Positions 14,840-19,899 of a DNA stretch of 19,899 nucleotides are shown piece by piece. Within the stretch, counting starts at the first letter, position 1. Each line of letters starts with the position of its first letter. The DNA comes from JBICIG01 sp043101605 (lineage in GTDB: Bacteria > Planctomycetota > Phycisphaerae > Phycisphaerales > UBA1924), in the NCBI GenBank assembly GCA_043101605.1, contig JBICIG010000057.1:1-19899 (forward strand), written 5' to 3'. Below the pieces are notes generated by a model. That model worked only from the letters and a program-made list of their open reading frames with translations, made no database searches and had not been told where the DNA came from. The translations under genes and the position numbers were made by a program.

Positions 14840-15637
14840 CTAGAACACCCCCGCGAGTTTGAGCGCGATCACGAAGAGCAGAGCGCTGATGAGCGCACGC
14901 ACCGCGTTGATCGGGAGGGTGTGGGTGAGCGTGGCGCCGAGGTACCCCCCGATCATCGCCGCCGGGCCCATCGCGAGGATGAGCACGAACGCCTCGCCGA
15001 CGCCGAAGCCGTGGGTGTCGAGCGTCCCGATCTTGATCGCCGCCCCGACCAGCGCCGTCAGCGGCATGACGGTCAGGGTGGTCGCGATCGCCCCGACGAG
15101 ACCGACGCCGCACACCATCTGGAGCATCGGCACCATGACGACGCCCCCGCCGAGGCCGAGCAGTCCGCTGATGATGCCCGTCACGCATCCGGTCACGATG
15201 AGCTTCCAGGTCGCGACGGACGCCTTGGGGTCCGCCGGCTCGGGCAGTCGCTTGACGAGCCGCACGAGATTGAACAGGCAGTAAACCGCGATGAAGATCG
15301 CCAGTTTGCGGCGGAGCCACTCCCCTTCGATCGCGTTGGAGACCAGCACCGCAGCGACCATCGTGACCGTCATGCTCGGCAGGAGCCAGCGGAAGAGGTC
15401 CCAGCGGACCGCGCCCGCGCCGTGGTGCTTGCGGGCCGCCGGGAGCGCCACGAGCATGTTCACCGCCATCGCGGCGGCCATGTACAGGTGCTGCTCGGTC
15501 TGCGCCTCGGTCGCGTACCCCAGCACCAGCGCAAGCCCGGGGAGCATGATCATCGACCCCCCCACCCCCGCGATCCCTCCCAGCACGCCCGCGAGCAGCC
15601 CGATCACGACCGCCGCGATGATCTCGAGCGCGGTCAT
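14840..15637 (-). CDS. TauE/SafE family sulfite/anion exporter-like permease
   Basis: This 265-aa protein belongs to the TauE/SafE (DUF81) family of membrane transporters, proposed to move sulfur compounds or organic anions. About seven or eight hydrophobic segments are present. The two glycine-rich repeats typical of the family are VLGGIAGVGGSMIMLPGLAL near the N-terminus and ISGLLGLGGGVVMVPML near residue 160, reflecting an internal duplication. The substrate is not predictable, and no sulfur genes are adjacent. The start at 15637 has no good ribosome site. Instead it overlaps the stop of a 22-codon upstream ORF (ATGA), suggesting translational coupling. The gene is convergent with plsC. 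Confidence 0.9.
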   Translation of the reverse strand: MTALEIIAAVVIGLLAGVLGGIAGVGGSMIMLPGLALVLGYATEAQTEQHLYMAAAMAVNMLVALPAARKHHGAGAVRWDLFRWLLPSMTVTMVAAVLVSNAIEGEWLRRKLAIFIAVYCLFNLVRLVKRLPEPADPKASVATWKLIVTGCVTGIISGLLGLGGGVVMVPMLQMVCGVGLVGAIATTLTVMPLTALVGAAIKIGTLDTHGFGVGEAFVLILAMGPAAMIGGYLGATLTHTLPINAVRALISALLFVIALKLAGVF

Positions 15638-15702
15638 GCCAAGCTCGCCCGGTCGATCCCGACCCCGCGGTGCCGGGCGCTGCTTGAGCGGTGTGGACGC
15701 AT
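15634..15702 (-). CDS. Candidate leaderless 22-aa leader peptide of the TauE gene
   Basis: On the minus strand TACGAT (15714-15709) is followed after 6 nt by an ATG at 15702. This opens a 22-residue ORF beginning MRPHRSSSARHRG, basic and His/Ser-rich. Its TGA overlaps the TauE ATG (15637-15634). The -10 box places the transcription start at or next to this ATG. With no ribosome site before TauE, ribosomes from this ORF could reinitiate there. The frame is open further upstream, so chance cannot be excluded. Confidence 0.35.
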   Translation of the reverse strand: MRPHRSSSARHRGVGIDRASLA

Positions 15703-15714
15703 CGCGCGATCGTA
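15701..15714 (-). promoter_or_regulatory. TauE promoter -10 box with overlapping palindrome
   Basis: TACGAT (minus strand, 15714-15709) overlaps a perfect 10-bp palindrome, ATCGCGCGAT (15701-15710), which could be a repressor site at the transcription start. The divergent TAGACT box of the 3D gene is 32 bp away, so the two genes share one short control region. No -35 box is clear. Confidence 0.35.
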
Positions 15715-15746
15715 GTGGAACCCGGGGCAGCGCGTGCGCCCCCCGG

Positions 15747-15752
15747 TAGACT
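15747..15752 (+). promoter_or_regulatory. -10 box of a probable leaderless promoter
   Basis: TAGACT ends 8 nt before the ATG at 15761, the spacing expected when transcription starts at the first base of the start codon. AGAGG sits only 1 nt from the ATG, too close to be a working ribosome site. Confidence 0.4.
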
Positions 15753-15760
15753 TCAGAGGC

Positions 15761-16402
15761 ATGCCCCGGGTCGGTTCCAGCTTGGGCTTTGGCTCGGCAC
15801 CTCGCCGCGAGCGTCGCGTGTTGGTGCGCGCCGGGAGCGTCGGTCGGCACACCACCGCCGCGCTGCTCGGGCTCCCGCTGATCGTCTGGACGGCGATGCT
15901 CGCCAAGGACGCCCGGGAGCCGGTGCCCGCGACGCCCGAACCGTCCCCGCCGACCTGGTACGAGGCGCACGGGCTCGAGCCCGCGCCGATGCCCCCCGAA
16001 GGCACGATCGCGTGGTTCGACGGGCAACCCGCCCGCCCCGTCCGCGCGGTCTATCTGCGCGTCACCGCCTACGCGCCCGACGCCCGATCCTGCGGCGAGT
16101 TCGCTGACGGGCTCACCGCGTCGCTCAAGTCGGTCTGGACCAACAACGGGCACCTCGTCGCGGCCGACACCCGCGTGCTGCCCTTCGGCACCATGCTCTC
16201 GATCCCCGGTTACGCGGGCGATCGCATCGTGCCCGTGCTCGACCGAGGCGGGGCGATCAAGGGCGGCCGGCTCGATGTGATGTTCCCGACGCATCGGGCG
16301 GCGCTCGAGTGGGGCGTCCGCCGGCTGCCAGTGGTCATCTGGGAGCCCGTGCCTCCGGAGGAACTCGCCCGCTCAGGAGAATCGGGCGAGGACGAGGGCT
16401 GA
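15761..16402 (+). CDS. 3D-domain (Asp-Asp-Asp) protein, putative cell-wall lytic enzyme
   Basis: This 213-aa protein carries a 3D double-psi barrel domain at about 98-190, related to MltA-type lytic transglycosylases and YuiC/YocH-like proteins that act on peptidoglycan. The three diagnostic aspartates are visible: Asp136 in AADTRVLPFGT, Asp161 in VLDRGGAIKGG and Asp172 in GRLDVMFPTH. They follow YLRVTAYAPDARSCG and precede ALEWGVR. A membrane segment at about 32-48 and a proline-rich linker (50-80) suggest an inner-membrane-anchored or exported protein with a periplasmic domain. An in-frame GTG at 15734 is an alternative start, but TAGACT 8 nt before the ATG favours 15761. Confidence 0.88.
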   Translation: MPRVGSSLGFGSAPRRERRVLVRAGSVGRHTTAALLGLPLIVWTAMLAKDAREPVPATPEPSPPTWYEAHGLEPAPMPPEGTIAWFDGQPARPVRAVYLRVTAYAPDARSCGEFADGLTASLKSVWTNNGHLVAADTRVLPFGTMLSIPGYAGDRIVPVLDRGGAIKGGRLDVMFPTHRAALEWGVRRLPVVIWEPVPPEELARSGESGEDEG

Positions 16403-16471
16403 GGCTCGTCGAGTTCCGCGCTCGGGCGCTGCATGAACCGGCAGGTCCGGGCTCGTCACCGCGCAAAGGGA

Positions 16472-16498
16472 AGGCCCGGAGCGTGCTGCTCCGGGCCT
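16472..16498. terminator. Bidirectional hairpin terminator
   Basis: A perfect 11-bp stem, AGGCCCGGAGC (16472-16482) and GCTCCGGGCCT (16488-16498), closes a 5-nt loop. It lies between the convergent 3D and EF-hand genes. A moderately T-rich stretch (GATTCTCTTTG) follows on the plus strand, and TTCCCTTTG on the minus strand. It probably ends transcription from both sides. Confidence 0.75.
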
Positions 16499-16525
16499 GG
16501 GTGTGATTCTCTTTGTGTGAATGGG

Positions 16526-17599
16526 TCAGCCTCGGCCGCCGCCCCCACCACCGCCACCGCGGCCTCCATCGCCGCCGCCGCCGGGGCGACGCATCCCGCC
16601 GGGCCCGCGGTTCCCGCCGCCTCGCCCATCCCACTGGGGCATCTGTGGCGGCGGCTCCTGCTGGGCGGCTTCCATGAACAGGTTCAGATCGGCGTCGTCG
16701 ACCGAGCCGTCGCGGTTGAGGTCGGCCCGGACATCCCGGGCATCGATCAGCGACGAGAAGTCGGCGATCTCGGCGGGCGTGGCGATGCCGTCGCGGTCGG
16801 CGTCGATCGAGCGGTAGGCGTCATCCACGGCGATGCGGTACTTGAGGGCATCCGCCGCCGCCTGCCGCTCGAGATCATCAAGGGCACCGCTGCGGTCGAG
16901 GTCGTACTCGTTGATGAACTGGTCGCCCATCTGGCGGAACATGTCCTGGGCGGTCTGGCGGGCGAGGCGGCCCTCCTCCTCGGAGATCTGTCCGTCGCCG
17001 TCGGCATCGGCCTGCTGGCGCAACTCGCGGAACTGGCCCATCATGTCGCGGCGGAAGAGTTCCATCGCGCGGCCGAGCTCGTCGTCGGTCAGCGGGATCT
17101 CCCCGCCCCAGAACTCCTCCATGCGCTCGCGGGCCATCTGCATGCCGCGGGCACGCATCTCGTCGCGCATGATGTTGCGTTCTTCCTCGCTGAGCTGACC
17201 GTCGCCGTCGAGGTCGTACTCGTCGAGCATGCGCTGGCGCCACTGCTCGGCCTGCGCCCGGCGGGCGGCTTCCCGCTCCTCGGGAGTCATGTTTTCCCAG
17301 TCGGCCCGACGCTGGTCATCCGGGCCCTCGCCCGCGCCGCGACGCCGGGGACCGTCCGGGCGGGCGCCGTCACGCTCGGGGATCTCACGCCGCTCAACCG
17401 CCGGCTCGTCGGCCAAGCGGTCCGCCCCGACGCTCGACGGCGACTGGTTCATCGTGATCCGCGACTGCGGGGTCTGATCCTGCGCCTGGGCCGACTCGGC
17501 GTCCTTGGACGAGCCGCTGCCCGGCATCGCCTGCACCAGCGCGATCGTGCCCACCAGGGCGATCGCTCCCACGCCGATCCCGATCGCGGTCTTGCTCAT
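16526..17599 (-). CDS. Secreted EF-hand protein with glycine-rich tail
   Basis: This 357-aa protein has an N-terminal signal or anchor helix (about 5-24) and a disordered charged region (25-100). Five EF-hand-type calcium loops follow: DLDGDGQLSEEE (129-140), DADGDGQISEEE (198-209), DLDRSGALDDLE (233-244), DADRDGIATPAE (266-277) and DLNRDGSVDDAD (293-304). The last resembles a dockerin-type half repeat. Residues 326-357 are almost all Gly and Arg. It is probably an exported calcium-binding protein, of a kind frequent in planctomycetes; its partner is unknown. The start at 17599 (MSKTAIG) has AAGGAG upstream, and the 13 residues before it in frame are spurious. A near-consensus -10 box TACTAT and a tiny ORF lie further upstream. 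Confidence 0.85.
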   Translation of the reverse strand: MSKTAIGIGVGAIALVGTIALVQAMPGSGSSKDAESAQAQDQTPQSRITMNQSPSSVGADRLADEPAVERREIPERDGARPDGPRRRGAGEGPDDQRRADWENMTPEEREAARRAQAEQWRQRMLDEYDLDGDGQLSEEERNIMRDEMRARGMQMARERMEEFWGGEIPLTDDELGRAMELFRRDMMGQFRELRQQADADGDGQISEEEGRLARQTAQDMFRQMGDQFINEYDLDRSGALDDLERQAAADALKYRIAVDDAYRSIDADRDGIATPAEIADFSSLIDARDVRADLNRDGSVDDADLNLFMEAAQQEPPPQMPQWDGRGGGNRGPGGMRRPGGGGDGGRGGGGGGGGRG

Positions 17600-17820
17600 G
17601 TTCGGCACTCCTTCACGCGGCCCGCCCCGTGGACGCACCGCTCCACCCGGCTCAACGATGACCGAGGGACCGGTATTGCATCCGCTTCAATAGTATCGGA
17701 ACCCCGGGCGTCCGGATTCGCCAATCGGCGATCGATCCCCCGCGCAGGGGTACAAGCCGGGGGTTTCACGAGCCGCTGGGAGCCCGGAGGCGGGGTCGCC
17801 GGGGGTCAAGCCTCACACCA
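17600..17820 (-). promoter_or_regulatory. Leader and promoter region of the EF-hand gene
   Basis: This is a 221-bp gap. On the minus strand TACTAT (17695-17690) is the best -10 match, giving a leader of about 85 nt before the EF-hand start. AAGGAG lies about 8 nt before that start. A small dyad TCGCC-AATC-GGCGA (17718-17731) sits just upstream of the -10 box. No strong terminator for the pilin gene is visible at the other end. Confidence 0.35.
17652..17681 (-). CDS. Candidate leaderless 9-aa leader peptide of the EF-hand gene
   Basis: An ATG at 17681 lies 8 nt after the TACTAT box and opens a 9-residue ORF (MQYRSLGHR, TGA). The ORF ends 52 nt before the EF-hand start, which has its own ribosome site. 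The -10-to-ATG spacing matches that of the leaderless genes in this window. The peptide is too short to judge by sequence, so this is tentative. Confidence 0.25.
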   Translation of the reverse strand: MQYRSLGHR

Positions 17821-18297
17821 TCAGTCGGCGAGCACATAGTAATAGCGGCCGTTCTCGAGCTTGCGGAACAGGCCCGTGGCGAGGTTGCCATCGTCGAACA
17901 GGTCGTCGATCTGGAGCATGTACGCGTCGTTTCGCGTCGCGCCCGAGCCGTTGAAATGGACGCCGATCGCGCTGGTGACGCCGCCGGCATCCTGAAACTC
18001 GACATCCCAGACGCCGCCGATGTGCGTGCCGCCGGTGAAGTCCGAGACGCGGATGTAGCTCTCGAAGCCCGCCGGAACCTGGCCCGAGCTCCCGTCGCCG
18101 AGATACTGGTTCTCGCGGACGGTGTAGACCTCCGCCGCCGAGGCGAGCGCCTTGAGGTCCGAGATAAACGAACTCTGCCGGGCGGATTCGGTGGTGTTGG
18201 AGAACTGCGGGACGACGATCGCCGCGAGGATCCCGAGGATCACCACGACAATCAGGATCTCGACGAGCGTGAAGCCGTGCCGGCGCGACCGGTGCAT
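17821..18297 (-). CDS. Type II secretion/type IV pilin-like prepilin
   Basis: This 158-aa protein has a class III prepilin signal. A basic leader MHRSRRHG is cleaved before Phe9, giving FTLVEILIVVVILGILAAIV with the conserved Glu at mature position 5 (Glu13). The hydrophobic helix would pack in the pseudopilus core. The C-terminal 120 residues (IGGVWDVEFQDAGG, ATRNDAYMLQIDDLFDD) resemble the GspG/GspH-like pseudopilins abundant in planctomycetes. The start at 18297 is supported by GGAGGA about 7 nt upstream, and the 75 residues before it in frame are not coding. No secretion ATPase, platform protein or prepilin peptidase is nearby, so it must use machinery encoded elsewhere. Confidence 0.9.
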   Translation of the reverse strand: MHRSRRHGFTLVEILIVVVILGILAAIVVPQFSNTTESARQSSFISDLKALASAAEVYTVRENQYLGDGSSGQVPAGFESYIRVSDFTGGTHIGGVWDVEFQDAGGVTSAIGVHFNGSGATRNDAYMLQIDDLFDDGNLATGLFRKLENGRYYYVLAD

Positions 18298-18508
18298 GGG
18301 GTGTCCTCCGGGGGTCTCCGAGATGGATCGTCGGATCCGTCGCCCGATCGCTGTCCCCGGGACCGCCGCGATTCCCCAGGCTTTGCGCACCGATCCCGCA
18401 GACCCCGCACGCCCCGCCCCGATGCCCGCCGACCGGGCCCGGAAACCGGGCGGCGTGAATCCCGATCGGCTTGACCGGATCTGAACACCGGTCCGGTAAG
18501 CTCCCGGC
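18298..18508. promoter_or_regulatory. Divergent control region between pilin and phosphoesterase genes
   Basis: This 211-bp region separates two diverging genes. It holds a compact hairpin GCCCGG-AAA-CCGGGC (18437-18451) and a perfect dyad GACCGG-N9-CCGGTC (18473-18493). The dyad overlaps TTGACC (18471-18476, a possible -35) and ends 3 bp before TAAGCT (18497-18502). I see no -10 box for the pilin gene and no small gene. Confidence 0.35.
18471..18502 (+). promoter_or_regulatory. Probable leaderless promoter with operator-like dyad
   Basis: TAAGCT (18497-18502) lies 6 nt before the ATG at 18509. TTGACC at 18471-18476 is a possible -35, although the 20-bp spacing is long. A 21-bp dyad (6-bp arms, 9-bp centre) fills the space between them, where a bound dimeric regulator would block polymerase. 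Confidence 0.4.
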
Positions 18509-19899
18509 ATGAGCCGATTCACCTCTCTCGTCGTCGCCCTGCTCGCGGTCTGCGCCGCGTCGGTCTCCGCTCAGCATGTCTACGAGCCGGACAAGGGCCC
18601 GCACATCCATCCGCACAATCCCAGGCACGAGCGTGTCAAGGCCGACCCGTCGCGCTTCTTCACCGATCGCCAGGGCGCGCCGCTCGAACTCCCCGTCGAC
18701 GACGACGCGTTCCTCTTTGCGGTCTTCGGCGATCGCACCGGCGGCCCGGCCGAGGGCATCGAGGTCCTCAAGCAGACCGTCGCCGATGTCAACCTCATCG
18801 AGCCCGACCTGGTCATGACCGTGGGCGACCTCATCAACGGCTACAACCAGACCGACGAGTGGATGCTGCAGATGCAGGAATACAAGGGCGTCATGGACTA
18901 TCTCCTCTGCCCCTGGTTCCCCGTCGCGGGCAACCACGATGTCTACTGGCGCGGCCCGAATCGCCCCGACGAGGAACACGAAGCCCGCTACGAAGTCCAC
19001 TTCGGCCCGCTCTGGTACGCCTTCGAGCACAAGGACTCCTACTTCATCGTCCTCTACTCCGACGAGCCCAACCCCGAGACCGGCGAACGCAACTTCAACA
19101 AGCCCGAATCCCAGCGCATGAGCCCCGAGCAGTTCGAATGGCTCGGCAAGGCGCTCGAGCGCGGCAGGGACGCCGAGCACATCTTCGTCTTCCTCCACCA
19201 CCCGCGCTGGCTCAAGGGCAACTACGGCGATGACTGGGACAAGGTCCACCAGCGGCTCGCCGAAGCCGGCAATGTCAGCGCCGTCTTCGCCGGTCACATC
19301 CACCGCATGCGCTACGAAGGCGTCGTCGACGGCATCGAGTATGTCACACTCGCGACCGTCGGCGGCGGGCAGTCCGGCGTCGTCCCCAGTGCCGGATACC
19401 TCCACCAGTTCCACCTCGTCATGGTCCGCGACGATCAGATCGCGATGGCATCCATCCCCGTCGGCGGCGTGCAGGATGTCCGCGCCATCACCGGCGAGGT
19501 CTCCGACGAAACCCGCCGACTCGCCGGCGTCCGACCCGCATACTCCGGCGCCGTGCGCGTCTCGGCGGACTCGCCCGTGCTCTCGGAGTTCAGCGCCACG
19601 CTGAGCAATCCCACCTCGCGCCCGGTCGAGGTGACCCTCTCGCCCGTCTCCGACGACAGCCGCTGGAGGATGCTCCCCGATCACGAGCACCTCACCATCG
19701 CCCCGGGCTCAAGCGCGAGCGTGCCGATGCGCATCTGGCGCCCCGCCGCCTCGCTCGACGACGCCTTCGGCATGCCCGAACTCTCGATCAACATGGACTA
19801 CCTCACCGACACCGCCCGCTTCCCCATCCCCGAGATCCGCGCGGCCCTGCCCGTCACCCCCGAGCTCCCCACCCCCGAGCCGCCCGACATCGACCGCAC
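18509..19899 (+). CDS. Secreted calcineurin-like metallophosphoesterase, 3' end cut by window edge
   Basis: The frame is open for 463 codons to the window end. Residues 1-21 are a signal peptide (cleavage after ASVSA). A short His-rich stretch follows (HIHPHNPRH, 32-40). The metallophosphoesterase domain has the dinuclear metal motifs in order: FGDRTGG (73-79), VGDLIN (105-110), GNHD (141-144), HHPRW (230-234) and GHIHRM (262-267). After about residue 330 a beta-rich region suggests an immunoglobulin-like or bacterial C-terminal domain. The substrate (phosphomonoester, phosphodiester or nucleotide) cannot be told. The ATG at 18509 is preceded by TAAGCT and no ribosome site. It is divergent from the prepilin gene. 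Confidence 0.93.
   Translation, partial: MSRFTSLVVALLAVCAASVSAQHVYEPDKGPHIHPHNPRHERVKADPSRFFTDRQGAPLELPVDDDAFLFAVFGDRTGGPAEGIEVLKQTVADVNLIEPDLVMTVGDLINGYNQTDEWMLQMQEYKGVMDYLLCPWFPVAGNHDVYWRGPNRPDEEHEARYEVHFGPLWYAFEHKDSYFIVLYSDEPNPETGERNFNKPESQRMSPEQFEWLGKALERGRDAEHIFVFLHHPRWLKGNYGDDWDKVHQRLAEAGNVSAVFAGHIHRMRYEGVVDGIEYVTLATVGGGQSGVVPSAGYLHQFHLVMVRDDQIAMASIPVGGVQDVRAITGEVSDETRRLAGVRPAYSGAVRVSADSPVLSEFSATLSNPTSRPVEVTLSPVSDDSRWRMLPDHEHLTIAPGSSASVPMRIWRPAASLDDAFGMPELSINMDYLTDTARFPIPEIRAALPVTPELPTPEPPDIDR

Noticed and set aside
1479..15709. Shared TCGCGCGA core in the HNH and TauE promoter palindromes as a common operator
   Set aside because: The same octamer also occurs inside the ankyrin gene (4684-4691), and such GC palindromes are expected by chance in this composition.
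16526..16640. Tandem repeat or CRISPR-like array
   Set aside because: The repetitive bases are glycine codons of the EF-hand protein tail, with no spacer structure.
17737..17750. Hairpin CCCC-N6-GGGG as a pilin terminator
   Set aside because: Only four base pairs and no T-run; too weak to support.

Overview
The window is about 19.9 kb of very GC-rich bacterial chromosome, densely packed with mostly housekeeping and cell-envelope genes. The gene set suggests a planctomycete, probably of the Phycisphaerae type. The clues are the EF-hand/dockerin-like secreted protein, a lone type II pseudopilin, the cmk-plsC pair, a GcvH, a secreted ankyrin protein and a SpoIIE-type phosphatase. This placement is inference from gene content and composition; there is no rRNA, tRNA, phage, IS element or CRISPR array in the window.

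Layout. Positions 1-215 are a perfect 96-bp inverted repeat around a 23-bp spacer. It cuts off the 5' end of purH and looks like a fold-back chimera at a contig end. Next come purH (5' truncated, +) and an HNH endonuclease gene (+). A minus-strand operon follows, with 4-bp ATGA overlaps: pterin-4a-carbinolamine dehydratase, a secreted ankyrin-repeat protein and a small lipoprotein. Divergent from it is a plus-strand group: glutamyl-queuosine tRNA(Asp) synthetase, a DUF192 lipoprotein and a PP2C/SpoIIE phosphatase. From 8260 to 12295 the minus strand carries gcvH, an ABC ATPase and a large FtsX-type permease. A plus-strand operon follows: sugar isomerase/epimerase-like protein, cmk and plsC. 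Then come a TauE/SafE permease (-), a 3D-domain protein (+), an EF-hand protein (-), a prepilin-like protein (-) and a secreted metallophosphoesterase (+, running off the right edge).

No gene-free stretch exceeds 300 bases. The largest gaps (about 230, 220 and 210 bp) are described in the feature list. Convergent genes end within 7-15 bp of each other at three places (2268-2277, 8253-8259, 14825-14839). The 3D/EF-hand pair is separated by a strong 11-bp terminator hairpin instead.

The most interesting signal is regulatory. A TAnnnT (-10-like) hexamer lies only 6-10 nt upstream of the ATG of four plus-strand genes, as expected for leaderless mRNAs. The same hexamer-plus-ATG arrangement also precedes tiny ORFs upstream of the TauE and EF-hand genes, and these could be leaderless leader peptides. 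Genes inside transcription units instead have ordinary Shine-Dalgarno sites or ATGA overlaps. I did not see a clearly new defence or metabolic system. The most unusual protein is the secreted ankyrin protein, with an N-terminal domain I do not recognise.
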